This document shows, one piece after another, positions 1 through 6,999 of a DNA stretch of 8,699 nt. The notes beneath the pieces are model-generated. The model ran no database searches. It saw nothing but the letters and a program-made list of their open reading frames with translations, and was not told the origin of the DNA. The stretch lies in NCBI GenBank assembly GCA_900770805.1, contig CAAGLP010000124.1, positions 1 to 8,699 on the forward strand, written 5' to 3'. Positions within the stretch are counted from its first letter, which is position 1; each line of letters opens with the position of its first letter. The DNA comes from an uncultured Paraprevotella sp. Lineage in GTDB: Bacteria; Bacteroidota; Bacteroidia; Bacteroidales; Bacteroidaceae. The translations under genes and the position numbers were made by a program.

Positions 1-1
1 C

Positions 2-961
2 AAGAAAGCTGAGCTGGTCAAGAACTACGACTGGCTGAAGAACTAGTTATTACTCGACTTTGCCCGCGAAATTGGTAAGTGCATTACCGTAAACTATATG
101 ATGGCCAAGGACAGCGTAAAACGTCGTCTGAACGGTGAGTTCCAGGATGGAATGTCATTTACGGAATTTACATATCAGTTGTTGCAAGGCTACGATTTCC
201 TGCACCTATATCAGGAGAAGAATTGTCGTTTACAGATGGGTGGTTCCGACCAATGGGGCAATATTACCACCGGCACAGAACTGATACGTCGCAAACTTGG
301 TAGCGAGAACAGCGCATTTGCACTGACATGTCCTCTCATCACAAAGTCCGACGGCAAGAAGTTTGGCAAGACAGAGAGTGGCAACATATGGTTGGATCGC
401 AATCGCACCACTCCCTATGCATTCTACCAGTTCTGGCTGAATGTTGGCGATGAAGATGCAGAGCGATATATCAAGATTTTCACCTCGCTCGACAAGGCTA
501 CTATAGACTCTTTGGTAGAGCAGCACAGTCAGGATCCCGGCATGCGTATCCTTCAAAAACGACTGGCAGAAGAGGTAACATGCATGGTTCACTCACGCGA
601 GGATTATGAAGCAGCCGTCGAGGCAAGCAACATCCTCTTTGGCAAAGCTACAAAGGAGAGTCTTGCAAAATTAGACGAAGCAACTCTGCTGGACGTGTTT
701 GCCGGTGTGCCCCAGTACGAGATTAGTCGTGAATTGCTGGCCGGAGATGGTATAAAGGCAGTTGACTTGCTGGCCGGCGAGACCGCATGTTTCCCATCAA
801 AGGGCGAAATGCGCAAACTGACTCAGGGTGGCGGTGTTTCTATCAATAAGGAAAAACTGGCTGCTTTTGATCAAATGGTAACAGAGGCAGACCTTCTCAA
901 TGGTAAATACCTCCTCGCCCAGCAAGGCAAGAAAAAGTATTTCCTGCTGATTGTCAAATAG
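2..961 (+). CDS. tyrS: tyrosyl-tRNA synthetase, 3' part, interrupted by an in-frame TAG
   Basis: Class I synthetase that activates tyrosine with ATP and charges tRNA-Tyr in the cytoplasm. The 5' end, with the HIGH-type motif, lies before the window. Visible are the tyrosine-binding region with QMGGSDQWGN (about 229-264), the KMSKS equivalent KFGKT (359-373), and a C-terminal S4-like RNA-binding domain with FPSKGEMRKL (from about 790). The protein ends in LLIVK followed by TAG, a normal family C-terminus. Homology continues upstream of the first ATG at 98: the same frame reads NYDWLKN-stop-LLLDFAREIGK, colinear with the family. The stop at 44-46 is therefore a single in-frame TAG inside conserved sequence, with no frameshift. 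Restarting at ATG 97-100 would drop the N-terminal catalytic half. Family assignment is very secure. Whether the gene is functional, mutated, or affected by a base-call error cannot be decided here. Confidence 0.93.
44..46 (+). other. in-frame amber codon within tyrS
   Basis: TAG lies in the tyrS frame between the residues NYDWLKN and LLLDFAREIGK. From memory of Bacteroides TyrRS, this position normally holds a hydrophobic residue. One base change from TTG (Leu) would produce TAG. Frame and spacing are kept on both sides. No other gene here has an internal TAG, and the seven complete genes of the run plus metK end in TAA or TGA, so there is no sign of general TAG recoding. Confidence 0.85.
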
Positions 962-1080
962 GCTCCTCATGCTCCCTTGGAGGAACAACCTATAAGAGAA
1001 TAACGGTACATAAAGACTATTTGGCTCGTTGAAAAGAAAAATAATTCCCGTTAAAAGGCACGTAACTGAATATTTTTTTG

Positions 1081-1088
1081 TACCTTTG
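1081..1088 (+). promoter_or_regulatory. Bacteroidetes -7 promoter element upstream of tRNA-Gln
   Basis: TACCTTTG matches the Bacteroidetes sigma-ABfr -7 consensus TAnnTTTG. It follows a T-run (1072-1079), and the flanks read GTACCTTTGC, identical to the element before metK. I see no convincing -33 TTTG at the usual 19-21 base spacing, so the upstream half is weak. Transcription would start about 40 bases before the tRNA. This is also the only promoter I can recognise ahead of the miaB-folK run. Confidence 0.7.
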
Positions 1089-1132
1089 CAACCGCAAATG
1101 TAAGTCACTACTGACTATGATTTGTATAGGAT

Positions 1133-1206
1133 TGGGCTATGGTGTAATGGTAGCACAAGACATTTTGGTCGTCTTTGTTCTGGTTCGAAACCGGATAGCC
1201 CAACCA
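1133..1206 (+). tRNA. tRNA-Gln (anticodon UUG), CCA encoded
   Basis: The sequence folds as a complete cloverleaf. The acceptor stem is TGGGCTA/TAGCCCA (1133-1139, 1196-1202). The D arm is 1142-1156, with GTG/CAC and GG in the loop. The anticodon arm is 1158-1174 with loop TTTTGGT, placing anticodon TTG at 1165-1167. The T arm is TCTGG-TTCGAAA-CCGGA (1179-1195). The discriminator is A1203 and CCA follows directly at 1204-1206. The weak U1-A72 pair is typical of tRNA-Gln and is a known glutaminyl-tRNA synthetase identity element. Two oddities are an A-C opposition at the last anticodon-stem pair (1162/1170, positions 31/39) and a four-base variable region (1175-1178). It reads CAA and, by wobble, CAG. 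Confidence 0.93.
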
Positions 1207-1213
1207 CCATCAA

Positions 1214-1244
1214 GGGAGGTCGCCCCAAGGCGAACCTCCCTTTT
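1214..1244 (+). terminator. intrinsic terminator after tRNA-Gln
   Basis: An 11-bp hairpin: GGGAGGT (1214-1220) pairs with ACCTCCC (1234-1240), and CGCC (1221-1224) with GGCG (1229-1232). There is one bulged A at 1233 and a CCAA loop. Four T's follow (1241-1244). The T-tract is short, so termination may be partial. The miaB start lies only 14 bases beyond it. Confidence 0.8.
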
Positions 1245-1258
1245 ATGCTGATAAAGAC

Positions 1259-2572
1259 ATGAAGAAACTCCTCATAGAAACATACGGTTGCCAGATGAAC
1301 GTGGCCGACAGCGAAGTCGTAGCCTCCATCATGGGTATGGCCGGTTATGAAGTATGCGAACAGTTGGAGGATGCTGATGCCGTATTCCTAAACACCTGCA
1401 GTGTCCGAGACAATGCGGAACAAAAGATATTGTCCCGTCTGGATTTCCTGCATAGCCAGCAGAAGAAACGTGACAACAATCACAAACTGATTATAGGTGT
1501 AATCGGATGTATGGCAGAACGCGTCAAGGAAAAACTTATCCAGGAATATGGTGTAGACCTTGTTGCTGGACCTGACAGTTACATGGCACTACCCGACCTC
1601 ATAGCTCAGGCAGAATGCGGTCACAAGGCCATTGACGTGGACCTTTCCCTTACAGAGACCTATAGCGACATAATCCCCCAACGACTCCACACGGGACATA
1701 TCGGCGGCTTTGTAAGTATCATGCGTGGATGCAACAACTTCTGCCACTATTGCATCGTTCCCTATACACGAGGCCGAGAACGCAGCCGTGATGTGGAGAG
1801 CATCCTCAAGGAGTGTCGCGACCTACAGGCCCGCAATTTCAGGGAGGTGACTCTACTGGGACAGAATGTGAACAGCTACAAGTATGAAGATACTGACTTC
1901 CCCAAACTCTTGAGGCTCGTTGCACAAACCGTTCCTAACATGCGCGTAAGATTTACCACGTCTCATCCCAAGGATATGAGCGATGAAACACTGCATGTTA
2001 TAGCCGAAGAACCCAACGTATGCAAACACATACACCTGCCGGTACAAAGCGGAAGCAACAGGATTCTGAAACTCATGAACCGCAAATATACTCGCGAATG
2101 GTATCTTGACCGTGTCGCAGCCATACGCAGAATCATTCCAGACTGCGCAATATCAACAGATATCTTTGCCGGCTACTGCAGCGAAACGGAAGAAGACCAT
2201 CAGGACAGTCTGAGTTTGATGAAGCTCTGCCAATACGACTCTGCATTCATGTTCAAATACAGCGAGCGCCCTGGCACCTATGCCAGCAAGCACTTCCCCG
2301 ATGACATAAGTGAAGAAGTAAAGATACGACGACTAAACGAACTCATCGCATTGCAAAACGAACTTTCCGCCGAGTGCAACCGCCAGTGCGTAGGAAAAGA
2401 ATACGATGTATTGCTTGAAGGTGTCAGCAAACGCAGCCGCGAACAACTGTTCGGTCGTACGGAGCAGAACAAGGTTGTCATCATAGACCGCAACAATCAC
2501 CGCATAGGAGATACCGTCAAGGTAAGGATTACCGAAAGTTCCAGTGCCACACTTAAAGGCATTGCCATATGA
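1259..2572 (+). CDS. miaB: tRNA-2-methylthio-N6-dimethylallyladenosine synthase
   Basis: Radical-SAM methylthiotransferase that converts i6A37 to ms2i6A37 in tRNAs reading codons that begin with U. It uses two SAM molecules and two 4Fe-4S clusters. The N-terminal UPF0004 domain has the three auxiliary-cluster cysteines C11 (YGCQMN), C47 (NTCSVR) and C84 (IGCMAE). The radical-SAM motif CxxxCxxC is C158, C162, C165 in RGCNNFCHYC. A TRAM RNA-binding domain fills about residues 375-437. The length of 437 aa is normal for the family, and the MiaB-type NTCSVR and PYTRGRERSR signatures separate it from RimO and MtaB. The ATG at 1259 begins the conserved KLLIETYGCQMN segment. The stop overlaps the ftsX start (ATGA), so the two are translationally linked. 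The adjacent tRNA-Gln has G37 and is not an expected substrate. Confidence 0.95.
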   Translation: MKKLLIETYGCQMNVADSEVVASIMGMAGYEVCEQLEDADAVFLNTCSVRDNAEQKILSRLDFLHSQQKKRDNNHKLIIGVIGCMAERVKEKLIQEYGVDLVAGPDSYMALPDLIAQAECGHKAIDVDLSLTETYSDIIPQRLHTGHIGGFVSIMRGCNNFCHYCIVPYTRGRERSRDVESILKECRDLQARNFREVTLLGQNVNSYKYEDTDFPKLLRLVAQTVPNMRVRFTTSHPKDMSDETLHVIAEEPNVCKHIHLPVQSGSNRILKLMNRKYTREWYLDRVAAIRRIIPDCAISTDIFAGYCSETEEDHQDSLSLMKLCQYDSAFMFKYSERPGTYASKHFPDDISEEVKIRRLNELIALQNELSAECNRQCVGKEYDVLLEGVSKRSREQLFGRTEQNKVVIIDRNNHRIGDTVKVRITESSSATLKGIAI

Positions 2573-3429
2573 GAAAGAAGTCAATACTTCGCTGGCAGTT
2601 CCTGACCAGCACAATCAGCACAACAATGGTCCTGCTGTTGTTGGGTACGCTTGTTCTCTTTGTGCTTACCGCCAAGGAGATACGAGACTATGTGCATCAG
2701 GACCTGACGGTAACTGTTGTCATGGCCGACGGAACTACACCCACCGCTGCTCACGAACTGGAACAGCAGATATCGGAGAGGGAGTATATCCATCACATCA
2801 CCTACATCAGCAGTGAGCAGGCCTTGCAGGAACAGGTGGAGGCCATGGGTATTGATCCCAGCGAATTCCTGGACAAGAATCCGTTCAGCATATCCATGGA
2901 GTTGAGAATGAAATCTGATTATGTCTGCAGTGATAGTCTGACATGGATTGTTGATGAACTACGTCTGGAGAAGGGAGTCATTGACGTTATTTACCAAAAG
3001 GAACTGGTGGAGAGCCTGAACCGCAATCTAAACACAATCACCATCATCCTGCTGGCCATTACTGTCATGCTATCCATCATAAGCATAAGCCTCATCAACA
3101 ACACGGTTCATCTCAGTGTATACAGCCGTCGCTTCATCATCAGCACTATGAAGCTGGTAGGAGCCAGGTGGAGTTTCATACGCAGACCCTTCCTAATACG
3201 AAGTCTGGGTATAGGCGTTATTGCTACAGCCATAGCCAATGGTATACTCGTCTCTCTAATCCACTGGATGATTAGTTTTGACAGCGAACTGGCCATGTTT
3301 GTCCCACAACGCAATATCATTATCATGGCAGCCAGTGTGCTTGGATTTGCACTCGTCATCACACTTTTCTGCACATACATCAGTGTAACACGTTTCCTTA
3401 GAATGCGTGAACGCGACCTATACAAGTAA
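2569..3429 (+). CDS. ftsX: cell-division ABC transporter permease FtsX
   Basis: Inner-membrane partner of the ATPase FtsE. In studied bacteria FtsEX does not transport a solute but couples ATP hydrolysis at the septum to activation of peptidoglycan hydrolases. The 286-aa protein has the FtsX layout: a short cytoplasmic N-terminus, TM1 at about 16-34, an extracytoplasmic domain at about 36-152, then TM2 at about 157-177, TM3 at about 212-232 and TM4 at about 249-272. The cytoplasmic segment STMKLVGARWSFIRRPFL (192-209) before TM3 is the conserved FtsX motif expected to contact FtsE. The gene starts inside the miaB stop codon (ATGA, four-base overlap). No ftsE is in the window, so it must be encoded elsewhere, as I recall for other Bacteroidetes. 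Confidence 0.9.
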   Translation: MRKKSILRWQFLTSTISTTMVLLLLGTLVLFVLTAKEIRDYVHQDLTVTVVMADGTTPTAAHELEQQISEREYIHHITYISSEQALQEQVEAMGIDPSEFLDKNPFSISMELRMKSDYVCSDSLTWIVDELRLEKGVIDVIYQKELVESLNRNLNTITIILLAITVMLSIISISLINNTVHLSVYSRRFIISTMKLVGARWSFIRRPFLIRSLGIGVIATAIANGILVSLIHWMISFDSELAMFVPQRNIIIMAASVLGFALVITLFCTYISVTRFLRMRERDLYK

Positions 3430-3450
3430 AATCTTATTCCATAAATCATA

Positions 3451-3675
3451 ATGAACAACCTTGCATTCAACAAAAAGAACTACATCCTCCTTGCCATTGG
3501 CATGGTGATAATCATTGCCGGTTTCATACTGATGAGCGGTAGTGGCAGTACGGAAGAGGCCTTCAATCCCGAGATATTCAGCGCACGCCGCATAAAGTTG
3601 GCTCCTGCCGTTTGTTTTGCAGGCTTCATATTCATTATTTTTGGCATCATGTACCGCTCCGGCGAGAAGAAATAA
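3451..3675 (+). CDS. DUF3098 family small membrane protein
   Basis: A 74-aa protein that I recognise as the DUF3098 family, found between ftsX and uppP in Bacteroidetes. Its function is unknown. Two hydrophobic segments, about residues 11-29 and 50-68, form a helical hairpin in the inner membrane. They are joined by a polar loop with STEEAFNPEIFSARRIKLAP. The C-terminus is short and basic (RSGEKK). The FNPEIFS-RRI stretch is the part that looks family-specific. It lies 21 bases after ftsX and 46 before uppP, so co-expression with both is likely. Its place among division and lipid-carrier genes suggests an envelope role, which is inference from context only. Confidence 0.85.
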   Translation: MNNLAFNKKNYILLAIGMVIIIAGFILMSGSGSTEEAFNPEIFSARRIKLAPAVCFAGFIFIIFGIMYRSGEKK

Positions 3676-3721
3676 TTTCTCGAGGAAGCGATAATAGTAC
3701 AGACAATAAACACAGATAATC

Positions 3722-4534
3722 ATGACAGAACTTCAAGCCCTACTCATGGGACTGCTACAGGGACTTACAGAGTATCTGCCTGTCAGCAGTAGCGGACATC
3801 TTACTATCGCCAGTGCATTGTTTGGCATCAGCGGAGAAGAAAATCTCACTTTCACCATTGCCGTACATGTTGCCACAGTACTCAGTACACTCGTCATCCT
3901 TTGGCGCGAAATCGTATGGCTCCTGCGTGGACTTGTAGATACCAAAGCTTCACTCATGAGTCCTGAACGACGCTATATCCTGGCTATCATTATCAGCATG
4001 ATACCCATCGGCATTGTAGGAGTATTCTTTAAGGACTACGTAGAAGCCATATTCGGTAGCGGACTGCTTATCGTTGGCCTTTGCCTGATAATAACATCCG
4101 CACTGCTCACCCTGAGCTACTATGCGCGTCCACGTCAGAACGAAGAGATTGGACTGATGCAGGCCTTCATCATTGGTCTGGCACAATCCGTTGCCGTACT
4201 CCCCGGCCTGAGCCGTAGTGGTACAACCATTGCCACAGGATTGCTCCTTGGAGTAAAGAAGGAGAAAATGGCACAATTCTCTTTCCTCATGGTCATCCCT
4301 CCCATTCTGGGCGAAGCACTGCTGAGCATTCTCAAGGCTGCCAAGGATGGCACCGAAGCTGCGGCAGGCGACATTTCCATGAGTGCTCTGATTATCGGTT
4401 TCCTTGCCGCTTTTATCAGCGGATGCATAGCCTGCAAATGGATGATATCCATTGTTAAGAAAGGTAAGCTCGTATATTTCGGCATATATTGTGCCATAGT
4501 TGGTTGCATTATTCTCGGCAGCAGTCTGCTCTAA
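3722..4534 (+). CDS. uppP: undecaprenyl-diphosphatase
   Basis: Integral membrane phosphatase of the BacA/UppP family. It dephosphorylates undecaprenyl diphosphate to the monophosphate carrier used for peptidoglycan and other surface glycans; overproduction is known to give bacitracin resistance. The 270-aa length is standard. The first conserved motif is LQGLTEYLPVSSSGHL (12-27), containing Q13-x3-E17. The second is LPGLSRSGTT (160-169), with the catalytic-region arginine R165 in PGxSRSG. About eight hydrophobic segments cover the protein. The ATG at 3722 places the first motif at the usual position. truB starts three bases after the stop, indicating co-transcription. Confidence 0.95.
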   Translation: MTELQALLMGLLQGLTEYLPVSSSGHLTIASALFGISGEENLTFTIAVHVATVLSTLVILWREIVWLLRGLVDTKASLMSPERRYILAIIISMIPIGIVGVFFKDYVEAIFGSGLLIVGLCLIITSALLTLSYYARPRQNEEIGLMQAFIIGLAQSVAVLPGLSRSGTTIATGLLLGVKKEKMAQFSFLMVIPPILGEALLSILKAAKDGTEAAAGDISMSALIIGFLAAFISGCIACKWMISIVKKGKLVYFGIYCAIVGCIILGSSLL

Positions 4535-4537
4535 AAC

Positions 4538-5245
4538 ATGGACTTCAAGACAGGAACCATACTTTCGTTCGACAAACCCCTCACCTGGACTTCCTTCGGT
4601 CTGGTGAGCAAGGTGCGCTATCTTCTGTGCAAACACATCGGAGAAAAGAAGCTGAAGGTAGGACATGCCGGCACCCTTGACCCTCTGGCAACAGGTGTAC
4701 TGATTATATGCACCGGCAAGGCCACAAAGCAGATAGACACTCTACAGGCCAAGACCAAGGAATACATCGCCACATTGCAGTTGGGCGCAACGACTCCAAG
4801 TTTCGATCTGGAAACTCCAGTAGATGCTACCTACCCTACCGAGCACATCAACCGAGGAGCCGTAGAACAGGCTCTGGCCAAGTTCATCGGACGCATAGAG
4901 CAGGTTCCACCATCCTTCTCCGCATGCAAGGTGGACGGTAAAAGGGCATACGATCTGGCACGCCAGGGCAAGGACGTGGAACTGAAGCCCAAGGTTTTGG
5001 TCATTGACGAAATAGAGCTGCAGGACTTCAACCCCGACTCCATGCAAGCAACAATCCGAGTGGTATGCAGCAAGGGAACATACATCCGCGCTCTGGCACG
5101 CGACATCGGTCTGGCCTTGGAATCCGGCGCACACCTCACAGCCTTGCGCCGCACACGCATAGGCGACTACAAAGTGGAGGACTGCCACACACTCGAGACA
5201 TTCCAACAATGGTTGGAAACACTACCCAAAGAAAAAGAACAATAA
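4538..5245 (+). CDS. truB: tRNA pseudouridine-55 synthase
   Basis: Isomerises U55 in the T loop of elongator tRNAs to pseudouridine and, in E. coli, also acts as a tRNA chaperone. Motif II, GHAGTLDPLATGVL, carries the catalytic aspartate D48, the same number as in E. coli. Y138 in RAYDLARQG and the motif CSKGTYIRALARDIG (177-191, with R184) complete the TruB active site. At 235 aa it lacks a C-terminal PUA domain, which fits the short TruB form I associate with Bacteroidetes. The tRNA-Gln in this window has the TTCGAAA T loop that is a standard target. It is three bases after uppP and 15 before queA, inside the same run. Confidence 0.95.
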   Translation: MDFKTGTILSFDKPLTWTSFGLVSKVRYLLCKHIGEKKLKVGHAGTLDPLATGVLIICTGKATKQIDTLQAKTKEYIATLQLGATTPSFDLETPVDATYPTEHINRGAVEQALAKFIGRIEQVPPSFSACKVDGKRAYDLARQGKDVELKPKVLVIDEIELQDFNPDSMQATIRVVCSKGTYIRALARDIGLALESGAHLTALRRTRIGDYKVEDCHTLETFQQWLETLPKEKEQ

Positions 5246-5260
5246 CACCATACAACACAT

Positions 5261-6373
5261 ATGAAACTTTCCCAGTTCAAGTACCGTCTGCCCGACGAAC
5301 GCATAGCTCAGTATCCATGCGATTTCGGTCCGGACGAGGAGCGTCCCTATTACCACCGCGATGATTGCCGCCTGATGGTAGTACACGCCAAGAGCGGTGT
5401 AATCGAGCACCGCGAATCCTTCCGTGACATTATCAATTTCTTTGACGAGAAGGATGTGTTTGTATTCAACGACACCAAAGTATTTCCTGCACGCCTGTAC
5501 GGCAACAAGGAAAAGACCGGAGCCAAGATAGAGGTATTCCTGCTGAGGGAGCTCAATGCTGACATGCGTCTGTGGGATGTACTCGTGGACCCTGCCAGAA
5601 AGATAAGAATTGGCAACAAGTTGTACTTCGGAGAGGACAACAGCATGGTAGCTGAAGTTATAGACAACACTACCAGTCGCGGACGTACCCTACGCTTCCT
5701 CTACGATGGTCCACACGACGAATTCAAGCATGCACTCTTTGCACTTGGCGAAGCTCCACTGCCTAAGGAAATTATCAAACGTCCCTCAGAACCCGAGGAT
5801 ATGGAAGACTTCCAGACCGTATTTGCCAAACACGAAGGTGCCGTAACAGCTCCAACCGCCGGCATGCATTTCTCTCCACAACTGCTTAAGATGATGGAGA
5901 TAAAGGGTATAGAACAAGCCTTCGTAACTCTGCATTGCGGATTGGGATGTTTCAGAAGTATTGACGTGGAGGACCTTACCAAGCACAAGACCGACAGTGA
6001 GGAAATGCACGTAACCCAAGAGGCTTGCGACATAATCAACAATGCCAAGAAAAACGGCAAACGCATCGTTGCCGTGGGAACAACGGTACAGAGAGTTCTG
6101 GAGACAGCAGTCAGCGCAGACAACAATCTGAAGCCCTACAACGGATGGACCAACAAGTTCATCTTCCCCCCACACGAATTCCGTCTGGCCGACGCTATGA
6201 TTGCCAACTTCTACACTCCGCTCAGCACCATGCTAATGCTCACAGCAGCCTATGGCGGATATGACTTGGTAATGAAAGCCTATAAGGAGGCCATGCGTTA
6301 CAACGAGAGCGATCCCAAGCGTCGCTACCGTTTCGGAACCTTCGGCGATGCCATGCTGATACTGAACGACTAA
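5261..6373 (+). CDS. queA: S-adenosylmethionine:tRNA ribosyltransferase-isomerase
   Basis: Transfers and isomerises the ribosyl group of SAM onto preQ1 at position 34 of GUN-anticodon tRNAs, giving epoxyqueuosine. Conserved segments are FNDTKVFPARLYGNK near residue 70, APTAGMHF (197-204), VTLHCGLGCFRSI (222-234), GTTVQRVLETA, and a C-terminal NFYTPLSTMLML...FGTFGDAMLIL block. At 370 aa it is longer than E. coli QueA (about 356) and the Bacteroides protein as I recall it. The extra length appears in two places: around residues 22-37 (FGPDEERPYYHRDDCR) and a short insert around ESDPKRR before YRFGTFGDAM. The core motifs are intact, so it should be active. It depends on SAM from MetK. Confidence 0.94.
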   Translation: MKLSQFKYRLPDERIAQYPCDFGPDEERPYYHRDDCRLMVVHAKSGVIEHRESFRDIINFFDEKDVFVFNDTKVFPARLYGNKEKTGAKIEVFLLRELNADMRLWDVLVDPARKIRIGNKLYFGEDNSMVAEVIDNTTSRGRTLRFLYDGPHDEFKHALFALGEAPLPKEIIKRPSEPEDMEDFQTVFAKHEGAVTAPTAGMHFSPQLLKMMEIKGIEQAFVTLHCGLGCFRSIDVEDLTKHKTDSEEMHVTQEACDIINNAKKNGKRIVAVGTTVQRVLETAVSADNNLKPYNGWTNKFIFPPHEFRLADAMIANFYTPLSTMLMLTAAYGGYDLVMKAYKEAMRYNESDPKRRYRFGTFGDAMLILND

Positions 6374-6391
6374 CAACACACCTTATTATAG

Positions 6392-6811
6392 ATGACACAC
6401 AAACTCTACCTTGCCCTTGGTTCAAACCTTGGCAACAGGGAAGAGAACATACGCAGAGCCCTCGCACTCATTGATGAGCGCGTGGGTTCTGTGTACAGAG
6501 TCTCCTCTTCCATGGAAACAGATCCCGTGGGATTCTCCAGCACCAATAAGTTCATAAATCTGGTATGCCTCGTACACACCATGATGTCGCCCACATCATG
6601 CCTTAGAGAGACACAGAAGATAGAACAGGAACTGGGTCGCACGCAAAAGAGCACTTGCATCGATGGTGTAATGCGACACCACGACCGCACGATTGACATA
6701 GACCTGCTCACCTACGATGACATCACCATGGACACTCCGGAACTGACACTTCCCCATCCTCGTATGAAGGAACGTGATTTCGTAATGATTCCATTGGAGG
6801 AAATCTCCTGA
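6392..6811 (+). CDS. folK: 2-amino-4-hydroxy-6-hydroxymethyldihydropteridine pyrophosphokinase
   Basis: Transfers pyrophosphate from ATP to 6-hydroxymethyl-7,8-dihydropterin, the step before dihydropteroate synthase in folate synthesis. Diagnostic motifs are LALGSNLGNREENI (7-20), METDPVGF (41-48), ELGRTQKS (80-87), HDRTIDIDLLTYDD (97-110) with the two magnesium-binding aspartates D102 and D104, and LPHPRMKERDFVMIPLEEI (120-138). The 139 aa are about 20 shorter than E. coli HPPK (159) and end straight after the last core motif, so it is a minimal form with its catalytic residues present. It is the last gene of the run, 18 bases after queA, and is not fused to folB or folP. Confidence 0.93.
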   Translation: MTHKLYLALGSNLGNREENIRRALALIDERVGSVYRVSSSMETDPVGFSSTNKFINLVCLVHTMMSPTSCLRETQKIEQELGRTQKSTCIDGVMRHHDRTIDIDLLTYDDITMDTPELTLPHPRMKERDFVMIPLEEIS

Positions 6812-6841
6812 CCCACACAAGTACATTCACCCATCCTCATT

Positions 6842-6875
6842 GGTGATGCTTTATGTTGTTTAAGCACAGCATACC
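6842..6875 (+). terminator. possible hairpin downstream of folK
   Basis: GGT-G-ATGCT (6842-6850) can pair with AGCAT-ACC (6868-6875), eight base pairs with one bulged G. A competing inner hairpin pairs TGCTT (6847-6851) with AAGCA (6862-6866). No T-run follows, so it does not look like a standard intrinsic terminator. It might mark the 3' end of the operon transcript. From here to 6947 I see nothing else identifiable. Confidence 0.3.
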
Positions 6876-6947
6876 ACCCACACCATCTTTCGCCAGGCTG
6901 GCTCTTATCTCATCAGCCACGGGATGAAGAAGAATGGAAGACGAATA

Positions 6948-6979
6948 TTTGGCGGTTAGCTTTTTTCTTCGTACCTTTG
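6948..6979 (+). promoter_or_regulatory. Bacteroidetes promoter for metK
   Basis: The -33 element TTTG (6948-6951) is separated by 20 bases from the -7 element TACCTTTG (6972-6979). This fits the Bacteroidetes consensus TTTG-N19to21-TAnnTTTG closely. Transcription should start near 6985-6988, giving a leader of about 157 bases before metK. Confidence 0.85.
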
Positions 6980-6999
6980 CGGACGATTTCAATAACACA

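Noticed and set aside
959..961. Genome-wide TAG recoding as an explanation for the tyrS amber
   Set aside because: tyrS itself ends with TAG exactly at the expected family C-terminus, and no other gene here has an internal TAG.
964..984. Hairpin TCCTC/GAGGA (alternatively CTCC/GGAG) just after the tyrS stop, as a terminator
   Set aside because: The stem is short, two foldings compete, and no T-run follows. It is not strong enough to call.
1165..1167. Idea that the neighbouring tRNA-Gln suppresses the tyrS amber codon
   Set aside because: Its anticodon UUG reads CAA/CAG. Decoding UAG would need a first-codon-position mismatch, and no CUA-anticodon tRNA is visible here.
4471..4482. TATATTTC in the end of uppP as an internal promoter for truB
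   Set aside because: It lacks the final G of TAnnTTTG, there is no -33 partner, and it lies in conserved coding sequence three genes into a tight run.
3950..4666. Long open frame (238 codons) on the minus strand opposite uppP and truB
   Set aside because: It runs antisense through the strongly conserved UppP and TruB frames, shows no recognisable domain, and has no promoter of its own. It is a codon-bias shadow.
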